Part shown: piece by piece, positions 26,127-35,916 of the stretch
Layout: each line of letters opens with the position of its first letter
Position numbering within the stretch: the stretch's first letter is position 1
DNA from: Rhodospirillaceae bacterium
GTDB lineage: Bacteria > Pseudomonadota > Alphaproteobacteria > Rhodospirillales > JABHCV01
Direction: 5' to 3'
Assembly: GCA_018671895.1 (NCBI GenBank)
Contig: JABHGV010000020.1
Span: 1 to 38,234, forward strand
Length of the DNA: 38,234 nt
Made by a program: the position numbers and the translations under genes
Notes under the pieces: generated by a model
Told to the model about the DNA's origin: nothing
Database searches by the model: none
Seen by the model: only the letters and a program-made list of their open reading frames with translations

Positions 26127-27773
26127 TCAGGGTTTTCTGAACTCTTTCAACCGGTTGATCAGGCCGTTGGTCGATGGATCGTGGTTATCGACAGGCACAT
26201 CACCGTCAAGATCGGCGAGCATCTCGCCAGCCAGTTTTTTGCCCAGTTCAACCCCCCATTGATCGAAGGAGTTAATGTTCCAGATGATGCCTTGAACGAA
26301 TGCCTTGTGTTCGTAAAGCGCGACCAGCGCCCCCATGGTGAACGGATCAAGACGGCGGAACAGCAGTGTATTGGTCGGCCGGTTCCCGGGTAACACCCTG
26401 TGCGGCAATAGCGCCTCAATTTCATCGGCATCAATACCCCGGTCCTGCAATCCGGTCCTGATGTCGTTTTCCGTGTTGCCCATCATCAGCGCTTCCGTCT
26501 GGGCCAAAAAATTTGCCAGCAAGACGTTGTGATGATCGCCCATTGGTGTGTGAGGATCGGCGGCGGCCATAAAATCGGCAGGGACAAAATCCAGCCCCTG
26601 ATGCAATTTTTGCAGAAGGGAATGCTGACAGTTGGTGCCGGGCTTGCCCCAGATCACCGGCGCCGTATCATAATCAACCGTATTGCCATCCCGGTCGACC
26701 GCCTTGCCATGGCTTTCCATATCGATTTGCTGAAGGTAGGCCGGCAGCCGGTTCAGGCGATGGTCATAGGGAAACACCGCATGCGCCTTGATACCGAAGA
26801 AATTGATGTACCAGATACCCAGCATGGCCAGGATGACCGGCATGTTCTGGTTTAAGGGTGCCGACTGAAAATGATCGTCCATGGAGCGTGCGCCGGCCAG
26901 CAATTCTTCGAACCGGTCCATGCCGACAGCCAGCGTGATCGGCAATCCAACGGACGACCATAAGGAAAACCGCCCCCCGACCCAGTCCCACATCTCGAAA
27001 ATATTTTCCCGCGGGATACCAAATTCGATGGCCCGGTCGACATCGGCCGTGGTTGCAACGAAGTGCTTTTCAATCATTTCGGCACCACCACTTTGCTGCA
27101 TCATCCAGTCGCGCGCCGTGCTGGCATTCAGGCTGGTCTCCCCGGTCGTAAATGTTTTTGATGAAACAATGAACAAGGTGCTTTGCCAAGGCACCTTGGC
27201 CAGGGCATCGCCAATCATCCCGCCATCTGCGGTCGAAACATAATGAAGCTTTAAAGAGCTATCGGCATAAGGGCCAAGCGCCTTGGTCACCATGCGCGGC
27301 CCCAGGCTTGAACCTCCAATTCCGATGCAAACGATATCGGTGATCCGCTTGCCCGTTACACCGGTCCACGAGCCATTGCGAACCGCATCGGAGAAATCAC
27401 GCATGTGCGTCTTTACCGAGTCAATCCCGGCCATCACGTCGGTGTCATCGATGATCAGCGATTTGTCGGTTTCCCGCCTGAGCGCGGTGTGAAGGGCGCG
27501 GCGGTTTTCGGTCACATTGACCACGTCGCCGGCAAACATACGCTCGCGCCATGCCTCGACATCCGTCTCGGTGGCAAGATCGAGCAGTCGATTGATGGTT
27601 TCTTCATCAATAAGATTTTTTGAATAATCAAGGAAAACGCCGCAGGCTTCGGTTGAGAACCGCTCGAAGCGGTCGGTGTCGGCGGCGAACAGATCACGTA
27701 TCCGCCATTGGGCGGCACCACGTTGATGCTTTTGAAGGTTCTTCCAGGCCGGTAATTCTGTCAGCGTTGACAA
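26127..27773 (-). CDS. pgi: Glucose-6-phosphate isomerase
   Basis: Interconverts glucose-6-phosphate and fructose-6-phosphate. Family signatures are present: VCIGIGGSSLGPRMVTKAL, FIVSSKTFTTGET, WDWVGGRFSLWSSVGLP and, near the C-terminus, FDQWGVELGKKLA. I place the start at TTG 27773 because AAGGA lies 8 nt upstream and the resulting N-terminus (STLTELPAWKNLQKHQ) lines up with the AWQALQKH region of the E. coli enzyme, giving 548 residues; the longer frame to 27830 begins with GTG and adds an unusual 19 residues. Convergent with the tRNA. Intact. Confidence 0.95.
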   Translation of the reverse strand: MSTLTELPAWKNLQKHQRGAAQWRIRDLFAADTDRFERFSTEACGVFLDYSKNLIDEETINRLLDLATETDVEAWRERMFAGDVVNVTENRRALHTALRRETDKSLIIDDTDVMAGIDSVKTHMRDFSDAVRNGSWTGVTGKRITDIVCIGIGGSSLGPRMVTKALGPYADSSLKLHYVSTADGGMIGDALAKVPWQSTLFIVSSKTFTTGETSLNASTARDWMMQQSGGAEMIEKHFVATTADVDRAIEFGIPRENIFEMWDWVGGRFSLWSSVGLPITLAVGMDRFEELLAGARSMDDHFQSAPLNQNMPVILAMLGIWYINFFGIKAHAVFPYDHRLNRLPAYLQQIDMESHGKAVDRDGNTVDYDTAPVIWGKPGTNCQHSLLQKLHQGLDFVPADFMAAADPHTPMGDHHNVLLANFLAQTEALMMGNTENDIRTGLQDRGIDADEIEALLPHRVLPGNRPTNTLLFRRLDPFTMGALVALYEHKAFVQGIIWNINSFDQWGVELGKKLAGEMLADLDGDVPVDNHDPSTNGLINRLKEFRKP

Positions 27774-28011
27774 GCCGTATTTCCTTATTGTTTTCAAGCC
27801 TTCACACTCGATTAGCACAAACCGGAGCACCCTGTCTTGGGCGATCTGGAGAGATTACTGAAACAACGTTTAATCGTTATTTATTAATGATCTGCAAATT
27901 TTCCCGCCGAATCCTGTTTGAATATATTCTGTGCCTATATTTGATCTCGATTCCTGACATCAGTCGTGACACAATCCGCGCTGCCTCAGGGATATTTCAA
28001 GGACTTCCACA

Positions 28012-28923
28012 ATGAATACATCACATATCTTCCGCACTTTCGCTGCCGCTAGCGCTTTGCTTGTCGGCGCAACATTTTCCGCCACCGCCGAGGATGTCAC
28101 CCTGTCCCACAAAGGACTGACCCTGAGTGCCAACCTTGATCTAGCCGACGGAAAAGCGCTGGGCGATGGTATTGTTCTGATCACCCATGGCACCCTGGCT
28201 CACAACAAGATGGAAATCATTGTTGCCCTGCAGGAACTGCTCAAGGAGCGTGAACTTAGCTCCCTGGCCATTCAGCTCAGCTTTTCCCAGGATAATCGTC
28301 GGGGCAACTTTGACTGCAAGACCGACATTCGTCACAAGCACACCGATGCGGTCGATGAAATCGCCCTCTGGGTCGATTGGCTGAAAAGCAAGGGTGTCGG
28401 TGACATCGTGCTCAGCGGCCATTCCCGTGGCGGCAATCAGACGGCCTGGTTTATGGCCGAGCGCGATGACGACAAAATCAAGGGGGCGGCGCTGATCGCG
28501 CCATCCGTCTGGTCATACGACGAATCGAAGACAGCCTATAAATCCCGATACAAAGTCGATCTGGAACCCCTGCTTGGAAAGATGCAAGGGCTGATCAAGG
28601 CCGGAAAGGGCGACAGCATCGTCAAGGGCGTCAATGTTATCTATTGCGCCGATGCATCTGTTACGCCCGATAGCTTCATCAGCTACTATGACAACAATCC
28701 GCTGCGCAATTCGCCCACAGCACTAAAGAAGGTTAAAAAGCCAGTGCTGGTCATATCCGGGTCCGAAGACACCGTCGTCAAAGGTCTACCCAAGGCAATC
28801 GGCAAAATGGGGGCCGATAATATCAGCGTCGCCGACGTCGATGGCGCCGATCACTTTTTCCAGGATCTGTATGGTGAGGATGTCGCCGACTTGATCGCCG
28901 AGTTTATTGAGACGCTGAAGTAA
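28012..28923 (+). CDS. Secreted alpha/beta hydrolase
   Basis: 303 aa with a signal peptide (about 1-26, ending SATAED). The hydrolase fold shows LITHGTLAHNKMEI, then the nucleophile elbow SGHSRGG with Ser138, Asp253 in ISGSEDTVVKG and His281 in VDGADHFF, a full catalytic triad. The substrate is unknown; the closest generic description is a periplasmic serine hydrolase or esterase. It stands alone with a good upstream gap (27774-28011) and ends one base before the opposing polylysine-protein gene. Confidence 0.8.
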   Translation: MNTSHIFRTFAAASALLVGATFSATAEDVTLSHKGLTLSANLDLADGKALGDGIVLITHGTLAHNKMEIIVALQELLKERELSSLAIQLSFSQDNRRGNFDCKTDIRHKHTDAVDEIALWVDWLKSKGVGDIVLSGHSRGGNQTAWFMAERDDDKIKGAALIAPSVWSYDESKTAYKSRYKVDLEPLLGKMQGLIKAGKGDSIVKGVNVIYCADASVTPDSFISYYDNNPLRNSPTALKKVKKPVLVISGSEDTVVKGLPKAIGKMGADNISVADVDGADHFFQDLYGEDVADLIAEFIETLK

Positions 28924-28924
28924 C

Positions 28925-29320
28925 CTAGCCGAACTTCGCGATCATCACGCCGAGCAGGGCCAACAGCCCAAGCCCGACACCGCCGACGCTGAGCAGCAAC
29001 AGCAACATGCTGCGCTTTTTCTTCTTCTTTTTCTTCTTTTTCTTTCCGGCGGCTTTCTTGCCCGATTTCTTGGCCGGGGCCTTTTTCTTTACCGCTTCTT
29101 CTTCGCCCTTTTTTTCCTTGTAGATAATTTTTGAGGCCGACTGGTCCGAATCCGGATCGTATCTTTCTTCAATGACACGTACCGCCATGTGGTGCGGACT
29201 GGCGATCAGCATGCGGCCTTGATGGATCGCCATATTCTTGTCGTCATGGACAGAATCCAGCATCCAGTTCCCGTTCTTGAACGAATAAATCTCGAATGAA
29301 ATGTCAGAAGCCACGCGCAT
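28925..29320 (-). CDS. Unrecognised tail-anchored protein with polylysine linker
   Basis: 131 aa from the ATG at 29320, which has GAGGGGG just upstream; the open frame continues 11 codons further. Three parts can be seen. Residues 1-68 form a small mixed alpha/beta domain (FEIYSFKNGNWMLDSVHDD, HQGRMLIASPHHMAVRVIEERYD). Residues 69-102 are a highly basic Lys/Ala linker including ten consecutive lysines (93-102). Residues 104-128 are one C-terminal membrane helix. No signal peptide is present, so the N-terminal domain should face the cytoplasm with the lysine stretch next to the membrane. I do not recognise the family. It lies downstream of the PAS_5 gene on the same strand (72 nt) and might be co-transcribed. 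Confidence 0.7.
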   Translation of the reverse strand: MRVASDISFEIYSFKNGNWMLDSVHDDKNMAIHQGRMLIASPHHMAVRVIEERYDPDSDQSASKIIYKEKKGEEEAVKKKAPAKKSGKKAAGKKKKKKKKKKRSMLLLLLSVGGVGLGLLALLGVMIAKFG

Positions 29321-29392
29321 GCCCCCTCGTGTTGCCCGTCTTCGGACAGGCAACCCAGAGGCCGCGAAGGCCTGTTACTGACAATTCTAAAA

Positions 29393-29845
29393 TCATGCGT
29401 CTTTAACTTTGTAGTTCGCGGCACCCAGCAGGAACCTGTCAGCGCCATCATCGGCAAGACAAGGCATGATGACGCTACGATATAAAATGGTCTCGCCAGC
29501 GGCATTGACGAATTCGCTGCCAAGGGTAATCGGTATCCGTTTCATCTGGACGCGTTCATAATAGTGCACAGCCTGTCCAAGCAATGTGTTTTCAGGGACG
29601 TTAGAAACCGACTGACCGACAAGATCACACGAACCTTCGGCGCTGTAATCGGTACCAATACGTTCGAAAATCGGCTCTTGGCCATTGTTCATATCCAGCA
29701 CCCAGATTGCCGTTTCAATATCGCCTACGTCCTGGATCAGAACCGAGCTGAGCGTCGGCACCGGATCGCTTTTCTGGGCTGCACGCCAGAGCATCAGAAA
29801 GCGATGCGCCATGCGTCGTTCCATTCCCTGCGGTTGGTCTTGCAT
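29393..29845 (-). CDS. PAS_5-type single-domain protein
   Basis: 150 aa without a signal peptide or membrane segment. The layout FLMLWRAAQKSDPVPTLSSVLIQDVGDIETAIWVLDM followed by FERIGTDYS...GCDL-like VGQSVSNVPEN matches the PAS_5 proteins abundant in Alphaproteobacteria, which consist of an unusual PAS fold without an output domain. Ligand and partner are unknown. Its position between the MCP and the polylysine protein suggests membrane or taxis-related signalling, but that is only context. The AAGGA before the ATG is 12 nt away, so translation may be modest. Confidence 0.65.
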   Translation of the reverse strand: MQDQPQGMERRMAHRFLMLWRAAQKSDPVPTLSSVLIQDVGDIETAIWVLDMNNGQEPIFERIGTDYSAEGSCDLVGQSVSNVPENTLLGQAVHYYERVQMKRIPITLGSEFVNAAGETILYRSVIMPCLADDGADRFLLGAANYKVKDA

Positions 29846-29946
29846 CGGCTTTACATTCCTTTGTTTATGTCGTCATCGATAATGGTGAGTCGATTTTACG
29901 CCATAATGAAATATCGATAACACCAAAATATTTAGAGTGTCCTAAC

Positions 29947-29980
29947 GAAAAACACCCGCCAAGGCTAGCCCGACGGGTGT
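29947..29980 (-). terminator. Intrinsic terminator of the PAS-MCP operon
   Basis: ACACCCG (29974-29980, read on the minus strand) pairs with CGGGTGT (29952-29958), with a GC-rich inner palindrome GGCTAGCC, and is followed on the minus strand by TTTTTCG. It begins 37 nt after the MCP stop. Confidence 0.82.
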
Positions 29981-30016
29981 AATTCATGCCGTTTTAGTGC
30001 GGCGACTGTCTCTGGA

Positions 30017-31174
30017 TTAAATCACCTTGCGCAATTCGACAACGAAGTTGTCCATTTCATTGCCCAGGACTTCACCCTGTTGCGACAGTTCACCGGCCGC
30101 AGACAGAACTTCACCAGCGGCCTGACCGGTTTCACCGGCTGCCGTTGTTACCTGGGTTATATTGGTGGTCACTTCGGACGTACCGGCCGATGCCTGTTCC
30201 ACGTTACGGGCGATTTCCTGTGTCGCAGAGCCCTGCTCTTCGACCGCAGCCGCGATGGCGGTGGAAATCTCGTTAATCTCGCCAATGGTGCTGGTGATGC
30301 CCTGAATGGCGTCAACCGCATCCTTGGTTGCGGTCTGAATACCGCCGATCTGGGTGCCGATTTCCTCGGTCGCCTTGGCGGTCTGGTTGGCCAGGTTTTT
30401 AACTTCCGAAGCAACAACCGCGAAGCCCTTACCGGCATCACCGGCACGGGCCGCCTCAATGGTTGCGTTCAAAGCCAGCAGGTTGGTCTGCTCGGCAATA
30501 TCGGAAATCAGTTCAACAACCTCGCCGATTTTTTGTGCTGCTACGGCCAGACCCTGGACCTGCTCGTTACTGCGTTCGGCTTCTGTCGCTGCGTTGGATG
30601 CGATTTGGTTGGACTGGTTAACCTGACGGTTGATCTCGCTAATCGACGAAGACAGCTCTTCAGCGGCTGATGCAACCGTCTGCACATTGGTCGAGGCTTC
30701 TTCGGCCGCAGCCGCCACAGACGTTGCCTGTTCCGACGTTGCACCCGCAGTGCTTTCCATGGACTGAGCCGTCGATTGCAATTCCGTCGCCGCAGAGGCC
30801 ACAGTTTCAACGACAGTCTTCATGTTCCTTTCGAAGTCATCGGCAACCTTGGTGAAATCGACAACCTTGTCCGACATAACCTGGGTGGCTGCGTTAATGG
30901 TGCGACTGGCGTTTAGGAAACTGCCGGTCATGCCTTTTTCGGCGATGCGACGGTAGTATTTGTTGTCTCGCACATATTCCAGACACGCCGCCGATTCCCG
31001 AACATACGCATCGGAACGGTCAATCAACCGGTTGATGGCATGAAGCAATTCTCCGGCGGTACCGCTTTCGGTGATGTTGAGAACGCGCGATTCGAAATCT
31101 CCATTGGCGACTGCTTCACAAACAACCAGCGCCTTTTGAATGGCCGCGTCATTGTTACTACCACTTCCGAACAT
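30017..31174 (-). CDS. Soluble methyl-accepting chemotaxis protein
   Basis: 385 aa with no membrane helix. The N-terminal 95 residues resemble a HAMP-like module (VCEAVANGDFESRVLNI, AINRLIDRSDAYVRES). The rest is a full MCP signalling coiled coil with the conserved hairpin ISDIAEQTNLLALNATIEAA followed by GKGFAVVASEVKNLA, and paired Gln/Glu-rich methylation regions on either side. It can therefore bind CheA/CheW in the cytoplasm but has no sensor domain of its own. The gene directly upstream on the same strand (67 nt away) encodes a free Aer-type PAS protein, so the two probably make one energy- or redox-taxis receptor. Confidence 0.93.
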   Translation of the reverse strand: MFGSGSNNDAAIQKALVVCEAVANGDFESRVLNITESGTAGELLHAINRLIDRSDAYVRESAACLEYVRDNKYYRRIAEKGMTGSFLNASRTINAATQVMSDKVVDFTKVADDFERNMKTVVETVASAATELQSTAQSMESTAGATSEQATSVAAAAEEASTNVQTVASAAEELSSSISEINRQVNQSNQIASNAATEAERSNEQVQGLAVAAQKIGEVVELISDIAEQTNLLALNATIEAARAGDAGKGFAVVASEVKNLANQTAKATEEIGTQIGGIQTATKDAVDAIQGITSTIGEINEISTAIAAAVEEQGSATQEIARNVEQASAGTSEVTTNITQVTTAAGETGQAAGEVLSAAGELSQQGEVLGNEMDNFVVELRKVI

Positions 31175-31240
31175 ATCTTGTTTTCCTTTTCCCCTGAGGC
31201 CCCGATAGAGCCTGAAATTATTACGTTTCGGCTCGACCGC

Positions 31241-31768
31241 TTACATCAGGCCAGCGATGAACTCGTCGTATTCCATGTTGTTTTCAGCCAATAGGTCGAC
31301 AACCATCTTGAAACCGGCCTCCATGCCATCCTTGGCGTTAGCGTGTTTTTGTTCTTCGGCCAGCAGATTTTTGTACAGCGGGATAATGGTATTATCCAAA
31401 ATCTGGCGGTCAGGAACCCGGCGATTGGAATGGTACCCAACGACATTGCCGCTGGCATCGCGGCTTGGCGTCACATGCGCCAGCACCCAGTAATGATCGC
31501 CGTTGGCCGAACGGTTAACCACATAGGCAAAAATCTCTTTACCGTCTTCAATGGTGTCCCACAGCAACTTGAAGATGCAGCGTGGCATATCGGGGTTGCG
31601 AATTTTGGAATGGGGCTCACCCAGACATTCAGATTCCGTGTAATCCGCCAGCTTAAGAAAAACGTCGTTAACGTAGGTCATGCGACCTTTTAAATCCGTT
31701 TTCGAAACGATGATTTCATCATTCTCGAAAGTTCTCTCTACACCTGTCAGGCTCTTGTCTTGTGCCAT
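31241..31768 (-). CDS. Aer-type PAS sensor protein
   Basis: 175 aa from the ATG at 31768, chosen because AAGGGGAGAG lies just upstream; the frame extends 22 codons further. Residues 15-120 form a PAS domain of the Aer class: IIVSKTDLKGRMTYVNDVFLKLADY, then EPHSKIRNPDMPRCIFKLLW and NGDHYWVLAHVTPSRD, closely following the FAD-binding PAS of E. coli Aer. The C-terminal 55 residues are helical (LYKNLLAEEQKHANAKDG...NMEYDEFIAGLM) and probably contact the MCP encoded downstream. No HAMP or signalling domain is fused, hence the name 'split Aer'. Bound cofactor (FAD or haem) is inference. Confidence 0.85.
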   Translation of the reverse strand: MAQDKSLTGVERTFENDEIIVSKTDLKGRMTYVNDVFLKLADYTESECLGEPHSKIRNPDMPRCIFKLLWDTIEDGKEIFAYVVNRSANGDHYWVLAHVTPSRDASGNVVGYHSNRRVPDRQILDNTIIPLYKNLLAEEQKHANAKDGMEAGFKMVVDLLAENNMEYDEFIAGLM

Positions 31769-31882
31769 GGGTCTCTCCCCTTCATAGTTTGTTTCATTCG
31801 CACGAGCTTTACTCGCGTCCATACTCCGCAGCACGCACTTTAATGTAGAGCTTGCCGCTATAACTGATCAATTTGGTGGGAC

Positions 31883-31911
31883 AATCTAACCGATTGAATT
31901 CACAAGGTCAA
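31883..31911 (-). promoter_or_regulatory. Sigma-70-type promoter of the PAS-MCP operon
   Basis: On the minus strand TTGACC (31906-31911) and TAGATT (31883-31888) are separated by exactly 17 nt. The predicted start is near 31876, leaving a leader of about 108 nt before the PAS gene. This is the clearest vegetative promoter in the window. Confidence 0.7.
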
Positions 31912-31955
31912 TCCGTTGTGTTGTCGAAATAAGGTCTTAAATTCTCCTGGCTTTT

Positions 31956-34361
31956 TCACGAACGAAGTGTGCCGCCAGTGGCTTTTTCGACAGCAGCAAC
32001 AATGTTTGATGATACCGCTTCGATTTCTGCATCGGTCAAAGTCTGATCCGTCGGCTGCAGGGTGACACTAACGGCCAGAGATTTTTTGCCATCGCCTAGA
32101 TTTCCGCCTGCGAATACATCAAAGACATTAACGTCCCTGATCAGTGTCTTGTCAGCAGACATGGCGGCGGCGATCACGGCGCTGGCGCTAATAGCTTCAT
32201 CAACGACAAAGGCGAAATCGCGGCCAACCGGATGGAACGCTGGCAATTCAACCAGTTTTCGGGTCGACCCCTTTTTGGCCTTCGGTTTCGGCAGATTATC
32301 CAGATAGACCTCGAAAGCGGCAACCGGTCCGTCGACGTCCATCTTGGCCAACACACCGGGATGAACTTCACCGAATCGGGCGAGTAGATTCTTCGGCCCC
32401 AATTGCAGGCAACCTGACCGTCCCGGGTGATACCAGGGTGCAGATTCTGCCACCACCTGCAGCTTTTCAACCGGCACCCCTGCCGCCGAAAGCGCGGCCA
32501 GGGCATCGGCCTTGGCATCGAAAACATCGACAGGTCGCGGCGGCATCGACCAATTGCGCCGACCGCTTTTACCGGATCGAATACCGCAGGCCGCCATCAT
32601 CTGGCCAGCAGGCGTGTCGTCGGAAAACTGCGGTCCGATTTCGAACAACGGCGACGAATCCATTCCCTTGTCGGCATTGCGTCCGGCCGCAGCAATCAAA
32701 TTAGGCAGGGCCGACGGGCGCATGGAGTCCAGATCGGAACTGATCGGGTTAACCAGCTTTAGCTCATCAGCGCCACCGCCGAACAAGACCGCCTGATCGC
32801 TGGGCAGGAATGACAAGGTCACCGCTTCGGTCAAGCCTCGCCCGGCCAGCGCACGCCTGACGTCGGAACGGCGCCGTTGTTCTGGCGACAGCGCCGGTTC
32901 CGGCAAGTCACTGAGGCGCGGCATCGGCGTCATCGGCAGTTTGTCGTAGCCGTGAACGCGAACTACTTCTTCGACCAGACAGGCCTCGCCGACAATGTCA
33001 TTACGCCATGTCGGCACAGAAACGGTCATTTGGGTATCGGTGCCGTCCTGGGTGAAGCCGAGGACATCGAGAATGCGTTTCATTTCAGCCAGTTCGACCT
33101 CGACCCCGGCCAGCTCTTTGACCCGGGCGGGACGAAAATCAACGGTTTGGGAATCTGGCGACGGGCTTTCGGCAACAACGATGTCGGAGGCCTCGCCACC
33201 ACAGATATCGAGAATCAATCGGGTGGCTATTTCCATGCCTGGCTCAAGGAATGCGGAATCAATGCCGCGTTCAAACCGGAAGCGAGCGTCTGATTGCAGG
33301 TTCAGCTTGCGCCCGGTCGCCGCCGTGCGGATCGGATCGAACAGGGCCGATTCAACAAACACGTTGACGGTGTCTTCGGTACAACCCGATGCCTCGCCGC
33401 CCATCACCCCGGCCATGGCTTCGGCGACCGTATCGTCGGCGATAACGGTCATTTCGCTGTCCAGTTCGTATTCCTTGCCGTCCAGGGCCAGCAATTTTTC
33501 GCCGTCCTTGGCCATACGGGCGCGAATGTCGCCGTTGACTTTGTCGGCATCGAAAACATGCAGCGGGCGGCAATGTTCGATGGTCATCAGGTTGGTAATA
33601 TCGACGAGCGCCGAGATCGGGCGCAGGCCAATGGCCAGCAATTTGTCGGCCAGCCATTTCGGACTTTCGACATTGTTGACGCCACGAATGGTGCGCCCGA
33701 CGAAGGCTGTGCAGGCGTCTATGTGATCGGCATCGAAATCCAGATGCACCTTGATCGGACTTTCGAAGCTACCCTTCACAGGGGTCGCATCCAACGGCTT
33801 TAAGGTGCCAATCCCACTGGCCGCCAGATCGCGCGCGATGCCGCGCACCCCGAGGCAATCGCCCCGGTTCGGCGTGATGGCGATGTCGATCACCGGGTCG
33901 TCCAACCCTAAGACCTCGACAGCCGGCGCACCAAGGGGTGCATCATCAGATAATTCGATAATGCCGTCGTGTTCGTCCGACAAGCCCATTTCGCGTTCCG
34001 ACAGCAACATACCGTTGCTTTCGACGCCTCTGATTTTGGCTTTCTTCAGCTTGATACCGGTACCGGGAATAGACGAGCCGCTGGCGGCGAATACGCCCTT
34101 CATACCGGCACGCGCGTTCGGTGCACCGCAGACAACCTCGACTGTTTCGCTTCCGGTATCGACGGTGCAGACCTGTAACTTGTCGGCATCGGGGTGTTTT
34201 TCGGCGCCGAGCACCGAAGCAACGACAAAGCCTTCCAGGCCTTTCGAGCGTTCGATGACTTCTTCGATCTCGAGACCCAGCATGGTCATGCGTTCGCACA
34301 GTGCATCCAGCGTCGCGTCGGTATCGAGATGTTCTTTCAGCCAACCCAACGTGATTTTCAT
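31956..34361 (-). CDS. pheT: Phenylalanyl-tRNA synthetase beta subunit
   Basis: Beta chain of the (alpha-beta)2 enzyme that charges tRNA-Phe. 801 aa with the expected domain order: EMAP-like tRNA-binding OB fold (about 40-150, [20 protein letters not shown]), B3/B4 editing domain (about 210-380, with GVMGGEASG), B5 (about 400-475), the catalytic-like core, and the C-terminal anticodon-binding FDX-ACB domain (about 708-801, [14 protein letters not shown]). The ATG overlaps the pheS stop (ATGA). No terminator is obvious after the stop in the 187-nt gap before the PAS gene. Confidence 0.97.
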   Translation of the reverse strand: MKITLGWLKEHLDTDATLDALCERMTMLGLEIEEVIERSKGLEGFVVASVLGAEKHPDADKLQVCTVDTGSETVEVVCGAPNARAGMKGVFAASGSSIPGTGIKLKKAKIRGVESNGMLLSEREMGLSDEHDGIIELSDDAPLGAPAVEVLGLDDPVIDIAITPNRGDCLGVRGIARDLAASGIGTLKPLDATPVKGSFESPIKVHLDFDADHIDACTAFVGRTIRGVNNVESPKWLADKLLAIGLRPISALVDITNLMTIEHCRPLHVFDADKVNGDIRARMAKDGEKLLALDGKEYELDSEMTVIADDTVAEAMAGVMGGEASGCTEDTVNVFVESALFDPIRTAATGRKLNLQSDARFRFERGIDSAFLEPGMEIATRLILDICGGEASDIVVAESPSPDSQTVDFRPARVKELAGVEVELAEMKRILDVLGFTQDGTDTQMTVSVPTWRNDIVGEACLVEEVVRVHGYDKLPMTPMPRLSDLPEPALSPEQRRRSDVRRALAGRGLTEAVTLSFLPSDQAVLFGGGADELKLVNPISSDLDSMRPSALPNLIAAAGRNADKGMDSSPLFEIGPQFSDDTPAGQMMAACGIRSGKSGRRNWSMPPRPVDVFDAKADALAALSAAGVPVEKLQVVAESAPWYHPGRSGCLQLGPKNLLARFGEVHPGVLAKMDVDGPVAAFEVYLDNLPKPKAKKGSTRKLVELPAFHPVGRDFAFVVDEAISASAVIAAAMSADKTLIRDVNVFDVFAGGNLGDGKKSLAVSVTLQPTDQTLTDAEIEAVSSNIVAAVEKATGGTLRS

Positions 34362-35434
34362 CGGCTTAGCCCCCCGACCATGCCCGGGACTTCCAGCGAC
34401 TTGAACCCGTAATGGCGCAGCCAGCGCAGGTCAGACTCAAAAAATGTTCTCAAATCCGGGATGCCGTATTTCAGCATGGCGATGCGTTCGACCCCCATAC
34501 CGAAGGCGAAGCCCTGATACTTGGTTGAATCAATGCCGCAATTTTCCAGCACCCGCGGATTGACCATGCCGGAACCCAGAATTTCCAGCCAGTCATCACC
34601 GGCACCAATGCGCAACTCGCCATCTTTTTTGGTGCAGCCAATATCAACTTCAGCCGACGGTTCGGTAAACGGGAAATAGCTGGGACGGAAGCGGACCGGC
34701 AGGTCGTCCATATCGAACATGGTCCGACAGAAATCAATTAGGCAGCCCTTCAGGTGGCCCATGTTGATGGTCTCGTCAACGACCAGACCTTCGATTTGGT
34801 GAAACATCGGCGAATGGGTGGCGTCGTAGTCACACCGATAGGTACGGCCCGGAACGATAATGCGGATCGGCGGCTTGGTGTCCTGCATGGTGTGGATTTG
34901 CACCGGCGAGGTGTGAGTGCGCAACAGCTTGCGGTGGCCATCCGTCTCGCCGGGCAGATAAAAGGTGTCGTGTTCCTGTCGGGCCGGATGTTCGGGCGGA
35001 ATATTCAGCGCGGTGAAGTTATACCAGTCTTCTTCGATATCGGGGCCTTCGGCAACGGTGAACCCCATTTCGCAGAAGATCGCGGTCATTTCGTCGATGA
35101 CCTGACTGATCGGATGAATGGAGCCTTCGGTTTCCGGGCGAGCTGGTAGGCTGACATCGACTTTCTCGGCCATCAGCCGGGCATCCAGCTCAGCCGTGCT
35201 CAGGTCCGCCTTGCGGGCCTCGATGGCATCAGAAATTTCCGACTTCAGGGCATTAATGGTCTGTCCGGCTTCGCGGCGGTCCTCGGGGTCCATGGCACCC
35301 AGACCCTTCATTGCCTGAGTAATGGCACCCTTTTTACCCAGCGCCGATACGCGCACGCCATCCAGCGCATCCAGCGTGTCGGCTGCGGCGATGGCCTGGG
35401 TCAGGTCGCCTCGAAGTTTGTCGATATCGTCCAT
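34358..35434 (-). CDS. pheS: Phenylalanyl-tRNA synthetase alpha subunit
   Basis: Catalytic subunit, 358 aa from the ATG at 35434 (the open frame extends 13 codons upstream into the terminator region). The N-terminal coiled coil (1-90, [18 protein letters not shown]) is followed by class II synthetase motifs: [47 protein letters not shown], and motif 3 in [21 protein letters not shown]. An intrinsic terminator lies between rplT and this gene. Confidence 0.97.
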   Translation of the reverse strand: MDDIDKLRGDLTQAIAAADTLDALDGVRVSALGKKGAITQAMKGLGAMDPEDRREAGQTINALKSEISDAIEARKADLSTAELDARLMAEKVDVSLPARPETEGSIHPISQVIDEMTAIFCEMGFTVAEGPDIEEDWYNFTALNIPPEHPARQEHDTFYLPGETDGHRKLLRTHTSPVQIHTMQDTKPPIRIIVPGRTYRCDYDATHSPMFHQIEGLVVDETINMGHLKGCLIDFCRTMFDMDDLPVRFRPSYFPFTEPSAEVDIGCTKKDGELRIGAGDDWLEILGSGMVNPRVLENCGIDSTKYQGFAFGMGVERIAMLKYGIPDLRTFFESDLRWLRHYGFKSLEVPGMVGGLSR

Positions 35435-35472
35435 GTTTGGTCCGTCAAATAATCTGTGAACTGAATTAAGCA

Positions 35473-35506
35473 CGAAAAAGGGAGCAAAGCTAACAGCCTT
35501 GCTCCC
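35473..35506 (-). terminator. Intrinsic terminator between rplT and pheS
   Basis: On the minus strand GGGAGCAA (35499-35506) pairs with TTGCTCCC (35480-35487), extended inside by two more pairs past one mismatch, and is followed by TTTTTCG. It lies 39 nt before the pheS start, so it either ends the rpmI-rplT transcript or attenuates pheST. Confidence 0.8.
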
Positions 35507-35538
35507 CGTATTCTTTAATTCCCGAAAACTTCAGGTAT

Positions 35539-35901
35539 TCAGGACTTGGCGAGCGCCGTTGTGGCTTCGTCGGCCAGGGCCTTAAAGGCCTCGGGCTCGC
35601 TAATCGCCAGTTCGGACAAAACCTTACGGTCCAGTTCGATGCCGGCCTTACCGAGCCCGTTCATAAAGCGGGAATAGGTCAGGCCGTGCTGGCGCGCACC
35701 GGCGTTGATGCGCTGAATCCACAGGCTGCGAAAATTCCGCTTTTTGGCGCGGCGATCGCGATAGGCGTATTGCAGGCCCTTCTCGACGCGTTCAATCGCG
35801 ACGCGGAAACTGCTCTTGGAACGACCGCGGTAACCGCTGGCCATATCCAAAACTTTTTTGTGACGTGCGTGCGACGAAGCGCCGCCTTTAACTCGTGCCA
35901 T
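35539..35901 (-). CDS. rplT: 50S ribosomal protein L20
   Basis: 120 aa, basic, with the family's N-terminal [21 protein letters not shown] and central [25 protein letters not shown]20 binds 23S rRNA early in 50S assembly and in other bacteria represses its own operon. Follows rpmI by 15 nt. Confidence 0.97.
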   Translation of the reverse strand: MARVKGGASSHARHKKVLDMASGYRGRSKSSFRVAIERVEKGLQYAYRDRRAKKRNFRSLWIQRINAGARQHGLTYSRFMNGLGKAGIELDRKVLSELAISEPEAFKALADEATTALAKS

Positions 35902-35916
35902 TGTTCCGGTCCTCTA

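Noticed and set aside
27620-28015. 131-aa plus-strand frame across the pgi start and the following gap
   Set aside because: Mostly antisense to pgi; the remaining part has no ribosome binding site or protein-like features. The gap 27774-28011 likely only holds promoters.
32995-33726. 243-aa open frame on the plus strand
   Set aside because: Ser/Arg-rich antisense shadow of pheT without any recognisable motif.
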